Shown: in pieces, positions 9,473-22,675 of the stretch
How positions within the stretch are numbered: the first letter of the stretch is position 1
Layout: each line of letters starts with the position of its first letter
Assembly: GCA_007922305.1 (NCBI GenBank)
Contig: ML677351.1
Span: forward strand, 9,143,558-9,207,557
Reading direction: 5' to 3'
DNA length: 64,000 bases
From: Dermatemys mawii
Lineage: Eukaryota; Chordata; Testudines; Dermatemydidae
The notes under the pieces: model-generated
Databases searched by the model: none
Told to the model about the DNA's origin: nothing
What the model saw: only the letters and a program-made list of their open reading frames with translations
Program-made: the position numbers and the translations under genes

Positions 9473-12400
9473 AACACTCATAGGGAAAAATTATAAAATA
9501 ATCTCATTGTAAAAGAGATTTCTTCCTAACCCTAGGCAAAAAAAAGTTGTCTTATGACCTGAAGCTCTGGGGTTATATATCTTTATTTATTTATGTAATG
9601 TTAATGTGAACATCCTAAATATCCATAACAATGTTTTAATCTTGCTGTTAGTTCCTAAGATTGACTACATAATATGAGTTCAAGTTATGCAGCTGATCAT
9701 CCACCATCTAGTACAGCAGGAGCTGGGACTGCCTCGATACACATTGGGGGCTTGGCTCTGCCCTCTCCCCTCCTGTAGTCAGTGCAAGCCTTACCATTTA
9801 CTTCAATGGGAGCAAGTCCGTAAAGATTTCTGGGCCTTTCTGAGGAAGGGAATGTGCCTCATCTGCCTTTACCAGAGGGTCAGTGGATACAGAAAGCCTG
9901 AGTGTGTGGGAAGAAGAAAATAGATAAGGGATAGAAGTAGATCCCCTGCCCCCCAGCACTAACAATAGGAGAGTGATAGGTCAGAGTGTGCATAGAAACT
10001 GATTTGAAAGCTGTTACAAAAAAATTATTTGTTCATCCATGGATAAGCCTCTAACCCCTTTTATTTCTTTCCTTTGCTATAACAGCAGTTTTCATGGTGG
10101 TTTGTTTTCTCTCCCTCATGACTGCCTAGCTGTCAGATGAACAATTACATTGTTTACTGGAGTCCATTATTATCTCACTGTCTCTCTCTGCCGACCTGCA
10201 ATTATCTACCAACCACAGCAGCAGTGAGGAACACCCAAAATGAGACTTGTGAAACTGGCCTGGCCTGTTAACAGCTACAATCAGAAATCCCACAGCAGAA
10301 AAAATAAACAACCACTTCCTATCTCCTACCCCCCAAAAAAATAATAAAAAAAAAAACCCAAATGCCAGGAGCATGTGCCACTAACAGGAACAAGAAGCTA
10401 AAATGCATAATAATGAATGCTTAATTCCTTCCCCATTGTCTTTCAGAAAAGGTGAGAACAAAAGTAGCTTTATATCTGTCAAGCACATTACAGAAAGTAG
10501 TAAGAGCAGCTGGTATTATCCTCTCCTCAGAAGATTTAACTAGTAAATTGGCCTCCAGAAAGGCTAGATTTTTGGAAGACAGGATGATAGAAAATAGCAC
10601 ACCAAGTTAAATCATCAGTAAAAAATAAAAGTGGTATTGTTTAATGAGCAACATCAATGATTGCCACCATTTAATAGATGTGGTTATTCCATATGGATAA
10701 GAACACTTACCACTGTATATTTTAATGAGTTAAAGCACAGACAGGTGTCTTATATTTATTAAAGTTAGGATTTGGCTATAATGATCGTATCAATTTAAGG
10801 AAAGTTGGCAATACTTTCATGACAATGCTATTATATGTGTTTGTATTTTCTTCTGCTGAACCAAGTATGAATTTTCATTTTGCCTCAAACCCGATTCAGT
10901 GTTGTTTATTAATTGAGCTGGGAATACCTTCATCCCAGTGCAGCAGATACCTAGCTCATCAGCATTAATTATATACTTATTTTAAGTAGGCTTTAGCTGT
11001 CACTGCTCATTTTATATAGCTCCTTCTCTAATGTATTGTATTCAGTGGTTGCACTTAAGTTTCTTCCATTTAAAAAAAAAATTCTAGGTGGAACAATATT
11101 TCCTGTACCTAGAATGAGAAAAACTGAAGAAACAGTTTCTCTTTCAAAACAGCAAAAACTTTTTATGCAATCACTGTATATGTAAATAAAAAAAATCTCA
11201 GTAGTATGCTTTTCAACTAATGGCAACCCATGAACAAATTAAACAAAATCTCTGCTTCTAAATTAAAATTCATTCATTTAACCTAGAATCTGTTAACTAA
11301 CCACCTTGACTTTAAGGCCTACTGTTTTATAAACAGAGAATATAGTGACGCCTACTGTTCAAGTGGCCCTGTTCTAAAGGGCTACATCATCGAGATGACT
11401 ACTAAATGGACATGGCATTGGTGCACTAAATAGTCAAGATATTGCAAGCAGTTTGTGGTGTACATCTTGAGTTATAATGCATGGAACTAAAGTAAGAGTG
11501 GATCAAGTAAAATTGGAAACAAGCTCCACTGGAATTCCTGAGACTTTGGTTGTGGGAGTAACCCCTGCACATTTCTATTGTCTCCATCTATGGTTCCGTT
11601 TACACTAATGGAACTTCCGCCCAAAATTAGGAGCCCCATCTCGAGTCTCATCTGTGCTAATGTGAAGGATGAACAAGAAGTAATCTGGAGACTGTGCTAA
11701 TTGGTTATATCTACCTTTCGATTTAGCCACTAGTTGGCAGCCTACAGTGTAATATTGATTTATGTGAGCAACTATTTCCTCAGCCCATAGTGCCTTCTCT
11801 TTGGGAAGTTCTGACTAGTGTTGTTACTGATGCTGATACATTTTCATTCTTTAAATCAAAACTAAAGACAATTTGTCTTTGCTTTCAAACTCTAGCTGCA
11901 CTCAGCAGATTGTATTATTACACTGCTTTGTACAGCCTTTTGATATCTTCTCTGAGAAAATAGCTACACTGAAGTTGTTAGCAGTTGAGAAAACCCAAAC
12001 CTTTCAATTAATGGAAATAAGTATTTCAGAAATCTTTAGCAGCCTAACATTAACTATTTATCTCTGCAACATACCTATCCACCGATAACAAATACTCCAA
12101 ACGCCATATTAGCTAGGCACCACATACATACTATCATTAACATTAAAACCTCTCCCCCTTCATCATTTCAAATAACTTATTGAGCTAAATAAGCTTCCAA
12201 GACTGGTATTACATGGATAATTATGCTGGTCTGCATTCTAGTTTTATTATAGGGTTTGTTCAAGGCAAAACTCAACTTTTAGGTTGTTCATGTGAGTGTG
12301 TGTGTGTCTCTGTGTAAATAGCACTTCGGGAACTACTCTAGTTTTATTTCCCCAAGTTTCTTTGAGGTATTTATCATATTTCCATGACTGCACAAGCTTC

Positions 12401-12740
12401 TCTGTGAGCTCTATGCTAGGGGAAAGGACTACTAGGATTTGCAGAAAGAGGTTATGAGAATGGTGACAATTTCCAAGAGCATCCATCCCATCTCATTGGA
12501 TTGTATCACAAAATAAATAGGGAGAGCTCTTCTGCAGCCTCTTTCCAAGACTACCCTAAGGATGGGTCTAGCCATAGGAGAGAGTATGATATGGGGAGTA
12601 AGAGGCTTATGTGCATTGTCTCATAAAACAGAAGTTATCAGCTGAATCTGGTCAATTTTTTCCCTCTTTTTCTGAGGGAGAGTGAAGTAGTCTGTCAGGT
12701 TGTTGGATTTTTTGTTTGTTTTTTACTAAAATTCAGCATA
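9473..12740. other. unannotated intergenic/intronic sequence
   Basis: No repeat or gene confidently recognised. It contains A-rich runs (10334-10358, 11071-11080), an imperfect TG/TC tract (12293-12312), and scattered short frames without signatures. Confidence 0.5.
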
Positions 12741-12958
12741 CAGGCATGTCTCATCTTAGGCGTATTTAACATACGCGATTTCAACTTTACACGGTTGGCA
12801 AAAAAAAAAAAAGAAAGGGGAAATTTTTTTAAAAAAAACCTTCCTGTAGGGGGTGTGATTTCGCCTCCCATTGAAGTCAATGGGTTCTGGCTATACGCAG
12901 TATCCGCTTTATGCGGTAACCACGGAATGGAACCCTCGTGCAAGACATGACATGCCTG
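12741..12958. mobile_element. Tigger-like MITE, 218 bp
   Basis: Ends CAGGCATGTCTCATCTT and, on the complement of the right side, CAGGCATGTCATGTCTT form inverted repeats. TA occurs at both flanks (12739-12740 and 12959-12960). The start CAGGCAT resembles Tigger1-type ends. The centre has an A-run and no coding capacity. Confidence 0.85.
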
Positions 12959-12960
12959 TA

Positions 12961-14820
12961 TTTTATTGAGAACAATTTTTTGTGACATTGTTTTTAATAA
13001 ATCATTTCCTAAGTAGCTGTATTCTCAACCTCCTCCAAACTGTGACCCACATCCCATTTGGAGGTCACACACGTCCAATATTGGCCTTAAGAGTATAATA
13101 TAATATTTTAATAATGGAGAACCATAAGAACATTTTAGTGTCCCCCTTTTTAAAACTGGTTATTGTTGTTTTATGAAGAGTTCTAAAACTGGAAATCAAA
13201 ACTTTTTAGTATCTGCAAAATGACAGCCACAAGTCAAAGTAATAGCAACCACTGTGAAAGCAAACAGGAAATAAAGTGGTATTGATTTAGAAATAGCCCT
13301 ATTATTCTTAACTTTTCCATTTGGCAACTAAGCTTTCTAGATGCTTTCACAGCAGAAAACCTATAAGGTTAAGAAATTATTGGTGTTTTAAAACTTACAT
13401 ATGCAATAATGCTCACATTGTAAAAAAAAGTGAAGAAACAAAGAACTTTCTTAAATAGGCATTTTCATTCTGTTCATAGCAATTATTTTTGCTGTCAGTA
13501 GGTGTAAAAATTACTACCACAGGAAAGTGCCAAGAGCCAAATGTATTCCAACACAAAACAATGTACAATACATGCAAATTAAACATTGCTTCTGGAGGCC
13601 TTGAACCAGATGAAAATATTTCCCTGTAGCTACAGGCCTTTAGAAACTTACCAAAAACCCTAAACTGTACAACTGCAGAGCCTGTTCCTGGTAGTTGTCT
13701 ATAACTAGACCCCAACAGCTGTGAGCTTCAGACCTCTTGCTTGATATTTGCTGTGATGGTGGGGAGCAGACAGAGAGATAGCCTTTGAGGCATCAAGACC
13801 TTTGGTCCACTAAGAACTTTAAAGAAAGGCCCTCCTTCCTAGCATTCTTAAGGCGTTAAATCTTTTCTGTACACTCTATACTCAATGTGATATCAAGGAC
13901 CCCCAAGATATGTACACAGCTCTTCCCTCACTGAGTCGCCCCTCCAGTCATGTCCATTATCATTATCTCAATTATTTTCATACTATTTTGACTGGATTCT
14001 TCCCCCAGGGTTTCAGTTTTCACTGGCTAAAAGGTTCTGAATTGAAAAATGTACAATTTCACTGTAGACGTTGTTAGGGGAAAGCTGTAGGCTCTGGCAG
14101 CTGGATAAGGGACAGTTGGGGTTTTGGCACCCAAAAGTCATAGGAGTCAGCTCGGGGTTCTGTTTGACAGTGAAGAGGCTGTTGAGGTTTTTGCTTCTCT
14201 TCTTTCCTCTTTTTGGGCAGTGGAACAAAAAAAATATTAAATTGTGTATTGTGGGAATATGAGTTCTTCATTGAGCAGAATAGTGAATCCTGAAGTTGCC
14301 CCATCTACCCAACCACTGTGTCCATTAGCCTGATATTACTTTTAAAGTGATCAGCAGTGAAGTAGTCAACAACATTGATATTTATAACATCAACATTAGG
14401 CTTCAGAATGAATGCCTGGTTGATACGGCATAATTCACACTTCTCCTAATTATTATTTCTAGCTGTCAGCAGATCTAGGATAATTCTGCATCTATTTACA
14501 TTGATTTAATAGTTAGAAAGTTGCCTTTGTAAACATGAGGGCTACCAATTTAATTATGTTTAGATTCTGGAACCATAATTTTGGAGTAAATTAAAACAGA
14601 TTTAATCAGCAGTTCATACAGTTACATCATCACATTGTACATGGAGCATAAGTTATTCTACATTAAACACCTTTCCAGAACAGAATCAGCCACTTCTTCA
14701 CCTGGTCCTCTTGCTGTTTAAAACAATTAATTCTTAAGAACGAGATGAAAGACTCCACTGAGCATGCTCAGTTAGCCAAACAATGGGGCAGTTCTTCTAA
14801 TAGAAGAAGCCTGAAAAGAA
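12961..14820. other. unannotated sequence
   Basis: No recognisable gene or repeat. Both strands of 14.0-14.3 kb have open frames of 60-76 codons, but their residues show no family pattern. Confidence 0.5.
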
Positions 14821-14823
14821 CTT

Positions 14824-15020
14824 AAAGGCCCTACCTACACTAGCTTTGAATGGTCTTTGTACTCATTTCAAACATATTTGTACTAGTCAGAGTGACTAGT
14901 AGCACCTATGTTTAAACATACTCTTGGGGCAAAAATGTAAAGGTTTGTTCCTAATCAAATCAGGACTGTCTTGCCAAGCCAGGTTTGAAACAAATTGTAA
15001 CCATTTTTAAATGAGTTTGC
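14824..15020. mobile_element. possible MITE fragment
   Basis: Begins with CCTACCTACACTAGC, similar to the TCTACACT-type ends of the hAT-like MITEs at 39.3, 43.0 and 57.6 kb. A matching right inverted repeat is not visible, so it may be truncated. Confidence 0.3.
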
Positions 15021-15261
15021 AGCTGAATTTCACATATACTCCAAAGACCACAATAGAAAGTGACTAGAATCCAGAGAATTTGTGCTCATCCCTGGCAGAT
15101 TAGTTTATATTCCCACCCAAAATTAGGGGAAATAACATCTTAAATGTATATAAATATCTCATCACAAGGACTGAAATGGATAGTCAAACATGTACTTACA
15201 ACAGTTAAGAGCAACCACATTTATTATCTGCTTAACAAACAATTATTGGGATCCATCCCAG

Positions 15262-15339
15262 AACAGTGGTGAAGAGATTTTTTAATTTAAATAATAAAAA
15301 AATAATTAACAGTGGTGAAGAGATTTATTAATTTAAATA
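15262..15339. repeat. local direct duplication, period 46 bp
   Basis: AACAGTGGTGAAGAGATT followed by a T/A-rich TTTAATTTAAATA tail occurs at 15262 and again at 15308 with one or two differences, joined by an A-rich spacer. Confidence 0.85.
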
Positions 15340-17639
15340 CAACAAAAATATGACAAGGATTTTTAAAATGCTTTTTCAATTTATTTTCTCTCAAGAAAAG
15401 CTTCTTTTGTTATAGCCAAGTCTAATCTGCACTAAGCAAAACATATAAAATATATAGCATTCCTACATCACTTCCACTTCCCTCAAGCACTCTGGACTGG
15501 TGAAGTTTATTATGAAGGGAACACATTCGGAAGCATACTTATTCCCCACTTCCTCACTGTGCCCTTTACTGTGGGCAAAGTTAAGAATTTAGAACATTCT
15601 TCTAAAAAAAAGTATGTTGTAATCTGATTTTTTTCCTGCTGTTCTACACAAAAGAAACCTTTGAAGTACAATAATGGAAGAAAATACATGTTCTCCTTTT
15701 TCCAGAAATGATTATAAGTTAGGGGAGGGGAAAAAAACAGTAGAGGGCACTAAGAGGCTGCTCTGAGTGTGCAAAAGAACACCGCTCATGCTGAGCCGAT
15801 GCTAAATAGATGAGGGGATTTTGTTCATTTTCCCCCCTGGCTCCCTATTTGACTTCTGCAAATGAGGGAAAGGTAAGGGGTGACGATGGGTTATGAGATT
15901 TCAGTACACATCACTGAGCAAAGTCAAGTTTAGCAGGAGAGAGCACAGGTAAACTCAAGCTAAGTGAAGTCAGTATTAGGAAAAAAACCCCAGCTTTCTA
16001 GTACATATTAAGTTATTCAGTTAACTGAGGCCATATAGTTAGGTGTTTTATATTTGACTTAACCACATACAATTCTATTCATGATTAATTAATAAATGGC
16101 AGCTTTTTTTTTATGCTGTAAAAGAGTAGCAATCCTCAGTAGTAAGTAACGTTTGGAGAAAATAGGCATGTCAGTCACAGGGCATGTGGAGCCGAGGGAA
16201 AATGCTTATATGGGATAACATGCCATCTAATTGGCACCCTTCTTGGCAATCTCAGCAGAGAAATTAAGGAATGAATGTACATGGAGATCATACAGCTATG
16301 CTTTAAAGTCTAAGTTTAAAAAAAATACTGGTGGAATGATAAAAGAAAGTGGTGATTTCTATTGACCATGCTATAGATTCTATGTGAATTTGGAGCTTTC
16401 ATTTTCCAATGTAGCCAATTTATTAATTTTAAAAGTACAGAGATACCATGGAGGAAGAGTTAATTCCATAACAACACTATTTTTTGTACTCGGGCCATCT
16501 TTATTTTGGATAGCCATCAACTGCCATACTTTGTAGAAAGATCCACAAGCCAGCTGCTCCAGAAGGACTGAGATGTTATCTTTATTATTGTTCCAGCTGA
16601 TCTAACTCTGTTGTGATTAAGTTATCCAAACAAATTAGACCTTTTCTTAACGGTTTGCGATTTAGCCAAGAAGAGATCATGGATTTTTACAAGTCTTTTT
16701 AGCTGCAATTGTTCAGGGAATAGTTTGTGCAAACAGTGTGTTAGGTCTGTCTGTGAACTGCTCGCTGTGAGCATTTGCTACATAATTGGCCAGCTAAGTC
16801 ACACTGAATACTTTCTGGTCCCTGATTGGATCAACTAAACTTTAGAAACAGGAAGAATTCTCTTTTTTGTTTGTAAAAGTTATCAGTGAACATACATAGG
16901 CATTAGACAAAATTATTGTGCAACTACTAGAGATCTTCTCAAAATGGCAAAGGGACGTTGTTGTTTTTTCCAGTGCACTTTTTCTGCATGTGGTCTCCAA
17001 ACACATTCATTCCTTAGTTCCTCTGCTGAGATTGCCAAGAAGGGTGATAATCAAATCGCATACTATCCCATGTTAGCCTTTTCCTTATGCTTCACATACT
17101 GTGATCACTGCCATGCTCTGAGTGTAACATGGTACTGAGGATCACTAGTCTTTTATAGAATAACAAGAAAGCATCATTTAAGAGAATGTTTATTTGAACT
17201 GATAGTTGAGACTTTTTTGCTTCCTGAAGAGAGTCTTGCAAACAACCTCCCCTTATTATAGTATTCATGAATACTAGCAAAATGAACTAACAAAAAAGTT
17301 CAAATACTGTATTTTACTCAGAGTTAGAAATGGTGTGAGGATTGTTACATTACTTCTTAGTTTTGAAGAGATACATACAGCTATGGAAAATTCTTCATAT
17401 GTGAAGATTTCCTTCTCTCCCTGCCTCATTTAAGGTCTTTTACTCTCACTGTAGTATCTCAGTTTGACAAATTTCTGCTAGCTACTCCTATTGATTACAG
17501 AACCAATCCCCATCACTCTGTGTAAGCATCTCTCTACTCATGAGAGTTACTCATATTGATTTCAGGAAGGACTATTCAGGTGATTATCTCTTCTCTTGGT
17601 GTTCACACCTCCAGATCAGCTGCTGAAAGTGGGCCTCAT
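15340..17639. other. unannotated sequence
   Basis: Nothing recognised beyond simple A- and T-rich runs. The open frame at 16944-17138 has no family signature. Confidence 0.5.
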
Positions 17640-17805
17640 CCTCGCTAATTGAATTTACCTTGTTATCTCTATCCTGATTCTTGCCTGCATATTTATACCT
17701 GCATCTGGAGATTTCCACGACATTCATCTGACGAACTGGGTCTTTGCCCATGAAAGCTTATGCTCCTAAGCATCAGTTAGCCTACAAGGTGATACAGGAC
17801 TCTGT
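17640..17805 (+). repeat. interspersed repeat with hammerhead-like core
   Basis: Resembles a common reptilian repeat tail with the pattern ...CTGAnGAAGTGGG...CCCACGAAAGCTTATGC.... In this copy CTGACGA (17728-17734) is followed by TGGGT (17737-17741), a four-base loop, GCCCA (17746-17750) and GAAA (17752-17755), which is the order of a hammerhead ribozyme catalytic core with stem II. Penelope-like retroelements are known to carry such ribozymes, so I infer a Penelope-like origin. Stems I and III and a cleavage site are not obvious. Confidence 0.45.
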
Positions 17806-18599
17806 CGCTTATGTAGAAGTGCAGTGTCTGTAGAATAGAGGCCTTAAAACACACAGTTCAGAAATTTCTAAACCCATAAAATATACTAAATAAGTCACCA
17901 CCTGCCTGATTCCCATAGATGAGCTTTATGCTCCACTGATTTTCCAAGGTGGATATGATAACTGCAGAGAATGCTGGGGCCATCACACTGAAAGAGAGGC
18001 AGTGATCCATGCCTTTGCTGTAGCTAAAAGAATGAATGAAATAAAAGAAAGAAAGAAAAAATTTCAAGTCTGAGTGTGTTTCGCACCATTGACAGTGTAT
18101 TTGGTGTATTCTGTCTATTATTCTAGGGCTCATGGAGTTTTCTGAATCCTATTTGCAAATCATCTTTATGAGAGAGAGACTACAAGACCCTGAATCTAGT
18201 TAGAGGACTAGGATAAACCAATATGGAATACAGACAGCATTTTAATGCTTGGATTTCACGCTTTCTGAAGCTCCTAGGCACCTGCTGGTGCCTCAGCATT
18301 TTAAAAGAGAAAGGAAAAAATGTATTTTTTTTTCTGGTAGGTGGTTACTGCTGCTGTTCATCTGGGTAGCAATTTGTCTATTTGCATCAGCGAGTAATTA
18401 ACTTGGGGAAATAGCTTCCTCAGTGTTCTCTCCCCTTGATATTCAGAGCAAAACATTTAATTTTAAATTGCAAAACAGCAACGATGACTATGGTGGGGAT
18501 AGTTCTGATGCCCTATACAGTTAAACTCTGTTTATATTAAAAAAGAATGTTTTGGCCACATTTATCACCATTGTAGATGAAGGAGCAGGGATGTAGAGG
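17806..18599. other. unannotated sequence
   Basis: No gene or repeat recognised. There are purine-rich runs at 18030-18065 and a short T run at about 18322-18332. Confidence 0.5.
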
Positions 18600-19390
18600 A
18601 GAAAAGTTTACAATAATTCTGCATAGTTCAGAGAATGAGGACAGTGCCACATTCTCTCCCCGATAGGCTGGGCTAACAGAGTCATGCAAAAGCCAGGGGA
18701 TGCATCCCAGAGCTGTGAACTCAAGGATCTGCAGAGAAATTGAGTACCAACCACACTAATCTTGGAGCATTCATGTAGAGTATCTGTCCTTCTGCACTGG
18801 TTGTTGGGATTCTCTCCAAGACCTTTTCCACTTGGCTTATATAGAACATCTTCTCCAGATCTGGGAGAACAGTTCATCCTGTTCTCTGGAACCCAAAAAT
18901 CTCAGCTTGACTCCATATCATCCTTCAGGTTACTTTATTAGGCATGTAAGGCCTCTTTGCCCATACTGGCCAGGCCCATACACAAAGGGGTTGGGTACAG
19001 GGTGATACCACAATTCCAATCCATGTCACACATTTATACACATCTTTCCTAGCTACAAACATCTATACTTCTTACATGTAAAAACCAATAGCTTTGCAGA
19101 TTGGGTATAGCAATCATCAGTTCAGAGTGTTTGTGATTACTTTGTTTACTCCAAGGATGGCTACAATAGTTCAGCTAGTTTCTGCCTCCCTTATTTACTA
19201 TGAATGTTTTCATAATAGTTGTTTCAGCAATTATTTGTTTAGGCAAGGTCAGCAGTTACTTGTTCAGGCATGTCCTGTCTTAACTTTGCCCTGCTCATGT
19301 TAGTTAAGACAGCCTTACACTGATCTCCAGATCCCTCTCTTCACTGGCAGCATGATTGATGCATTAACTATTCACCCAACTCCCCAGGTA
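18600..19390 (-). mobile_element. possible LTR retrotransposon sequence
   Basis: Composition and texture resemble LTR or LTR-adjacent sequence in this window, reading on the minus strand. No inverted termini, target duplication or coding motif was found. A low-confidence placeholder. Confidence 0.25.
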
Positions 19391-20086
19391 TGTCTACACA
19401 TTATTTCCCACCTCGGAGGGAGGCAGAAGCTGCAAAGGAGGGGTCATTTCTGCACCTAGTAAGTAACAAGTTTGCCACGTCAATGAGAACATGTTGGGGA
19501 AGAATGCTGGCCAGTCTTTCCCCTAAAATCGCTCTTCTTATAGTGCTGATTGCCAAAGGAGATTATGCCGGAGGCTGGTGAGAAGGAAGCATGCAGTGCT
19601 TCGACCGATTCCAGGTATGGGCTATGCTATGGCCTCATTTTGGCATGACTGAAGAGATTTTCTCTGTCCTCTCCATAGCACAAAGCCAATATAATGGCTG
19701 TTTTTGAATGAAATGGTCGCACAATAAAAGTCATATCTGTACTGACCCTCTGTCCCTGATAATTACATTTTAGATTTCCTGCTCGTTTTCTATTTGTGCT
19801 ACTAACTCCAAGCTTACCCAAATCAATGGGAGCTTTTCCATTGTGTCCTATATCATTATACCATCTGAAAAGCAGCCAAATATTTAAAAAGATGAATAAT
19901 CTTTCTTCTGAAACTATAGGACACATAGCTTGTTTAGTTCATTCAGCTTTATTTTTGTGTGTATGCACATAGTTTATTGAAGAAAGCAACTTGTAATTGA
20001 TTTTAGTAGAATAACTGAGTTCTTTGATTTAATTAATTAATGTCAAAAATAAGAGAAAATCTTTTATGAAGTATGTGATAAATGAG
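19391..20086. other. unannotated sequence
   Basis: No gene or repeat that I can support. Confidence 0.45.
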
Positions 20087-21006
20087 TGTTGGGGGGTAGC
20101 TCCCTTTTAGGGACACCCAATAGTATAAAATCCCTCTTAGTAGCTTTTCTCTAATTGCTCTACCTGTAAAGGGTTAAAAAGTCTCACTGGTATTCATAGG
20201 TAAAATGAAGTGAGTGGGCACTTGGCCAAAAGAGCCAATGGGAAGGTTAGAACTCTTTAAACGTGAACAAAGACTCCTTTTTTGTCTGTCTGTTATTGTT
20301 CTCCCGTGACGAGGCAGGCAGGGCAACAGCTACGCTGTAAGCAGTTTGGGGCCACTTATGAAAAATCCTCAGTATCATACCTAGAAACTATTCATTTGAA
20401 ACCCCAGATATGCAAGTAGATCAGGAAATATTTAGGAATACGTGATTAGGTTTATCTCTATTTTTTTTATGGATGGTGGACTCCTCTGTGCAAACACCAG
20501 ATACTTTTGTTTGCTTGTAACCTTTAAGATGGACCTCAAGAAAACTGTTCTGGTGCTTAACCCTTGTAGTTGCTCTTTTAAAATCTAGCAATAGCCTGAG
20601 TTCCCAAATGTATCCTCTTTTCTTTTTTTTTAATTAATAAAATTTACCCTTTTTTAAGAACAGAATTGGATGTTTGCGTCTTAAGAGGTTTGTGCATGTT
20701 GTTTAATTATCTAATGGCAACAGCAGATTTCCTTTTTTCCCCTCTCAGCTCTTCCCTCGAGAGGGTGGTGGTAGTGAAAGGACTTAACGGTACCCCACAG
20801 GAAGGAATTCCCAAGTGTGCCTTTCTGGGCTCTCAAAGGGGTTCTGCTCTTGGGTGGTGGCAGCATCTACCAATCCAAGGTCAGAGAAAAGCTGTAACCT
20901 TGGGAGTTTAATACAAGGCTGGAGTGGCCAGTATTAATTTTTTAGAATTCTTGTGGGCTCCCACCTTCTGCACTCAAAGTGCCGGAGTGGGGAATCAGCC
21001 TTAACA
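20087..21006 (+). mobile_element. solo LTR, about 920 bp
   Basis: Begins TGTTGGGGGGTAGCTCCC and ends AATCAGCCTTAACA, giving TG...CA termini. A polyadenylation signal AATAAA at 20636-20641 follows a T-rich stretch. It looks like a high-copy turtle LTR from memory. No convincing target duplication was found (TGAG before, GACT after), so one flank may have changed. Confidence 0.7.
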
Positions 21007-21099
21007 GACTGTTTGAACTGTTTAACAAACAGAAGACTCTCCCCATTTACTGCTCTTGAGCTCTCATAAAACACACAGTGGCTTTTGAAATGCACACAG

Positions 21100-22195
21100 G
21101 AACCACCAGGACATTACATTTCAGGTTTAAATTGGATTAGAATGGCTGCATTCAGTAAAAGCAGAGACAGGCAAATTTTGCCAGTATCTCAAGAAGAGTT
21201 TAAGCGCTACCAAAGAGTGGGATCTCCTGCCACAGGGACTCAGCTGATCCATTTGCAAAACAGAAGCAAATGTTTTAATTCCTCCTCTTTCCAGGTAGCA
21301 AATGGGACCCCAAAATAGCAACCCTTTTCAGTCTTCTTTTTGATAAAATAAACTAATTGAACCCTAAGTCTCTGACTAAGGCATTCTCTCTGACCCTCAA
21401 ATAATTTTGTGGCTCTTTTCTGAGCTTCTCCCAATTGTTCAATATACTTTTTAAAATGAGGACACCAGAAATGTACACAATATCCTAGAATAGTTCTCAC
21501 TAAGGCCATATACAGAGGCCAAATCACATCCCTACACCCCTATTTATACAGCCAAGGATTTAGTTATCCCTTTTGCCACAGCATCACACTGGGAACTCAT
21601 GCTGAGTTGTTCATCCACTGTGACCTTTACATCCATTTCACAGTCACTGGTTTCCAAAATACAGTTGCCCATTCTGTAGGTATGACCTGCATTCCTTGTT
21701 CTTTGATGTATAGCTTTACATTTGGCTGCAATAAAACGCATTCTGTTTTCACAGACCCAGGTTACCAACTGATCCAGATCGCTCTGTGTGACTGCCTTGT
21801 CCTCATCATTATTTACTACCCCATCAATCTGTGTGTCATCCAGAGATGTTATCAGCAGTGATTTTCCAGATCATTTAGGAACATTGTTAATAGTTGGGTT
21901 GAATTCTAATGACTGAAGAATCCCACTAGAAACACCCCCCATTTTATGATTCCCTATTGACTAACTGACAGTTCTCAAAGTATTCAGTTCTTTCTCCATT
22001 TAGCATGTACTCTATTGATATGGTAGAGTGCTTTTATTTGTTAAATCTGAACATACTGTACTAAGTCAAACATTTTATAAAAGTCTAAGTATGTTGCATC
22101 TATGCAATTACCTTTATCATACAAGCTTGTAATCTTAAAGAATGCAATCAGGTTTGTTTGACAAGATTTATTTTCCATAAAACCATATCGACTAG
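21100..22195 (-). mobile_element. CR1-type LINE, 3' part of a split copy
   Basis: On the minus strand, frames at 21240-21527 and 21544-21768 match the CR1 RT C-terminal half (YMALVRTILGYCVHFWCPHF; ILETSDCEMDVKVTVDEQLS). A SLDDT motif near 21815-21850 corresponds to the RT catalytic FADDT box. At the left edge of the interrupting LTR the sequence encodes YGFMENKSCQTNL, which continues from the RT piece found at 22676 onward. Several frameshifts: not functional. Confidence 0.85.
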
Positions 22196-22675
22196 TGTCA
22201 CTGAGCCTCAGTGGATCACAGCTGAGGATGGCAGATTCAGGACAGACTGCTCAGAAATAAGGCAGATTCACACCAAACTGGTGGTTATTCTATTATTAGA
22301 TATACCAAGCCAGAAACAAAAGTAAATTTCTGTCTCACTACATTGGTTAACAAGAAGTCCACACTGCAGTCTCCTTAGGCATCTCAGCCCTTGTTTCGCC
22401 ACCCAGATACTAGACTTTATTATTAATGATTACTGAAAACAAATTTCATCACATATAAACTCCTTTAATCCCAATAAATCAGCTACATAGCTAATATTCA
22501 TAACTTCAGATATAAAAATGATACATGCATAAAAAAAGATAAATCAAATTCAGCAAATCATAACTTTTCCACTCACATCTTAACATGATATATTTTGTAT
22601 AAGATTTGTTGCAATTGTCTGTCAGTGTCAATATTAATGATATAAATTGTCATGTTCCAATCATATAGCATCACA
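22196..22675 (-). mobile_element. solo LTR with perfect 5-bp target duplication
   Basis: The element runs TGTCACTGAGCC...TATAGCATCACA and is flanked by ACTAG on both sides (22191-22195 and 22676-22680). On the complement it starts TGTGATGCTATATGATTGG, so I place it on the minus strand. A 5-bp duplication is typical of ERVL-type retroviruses. It interrupts a CR1 RT frame, so it inserted later. Confidence 0.9.
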
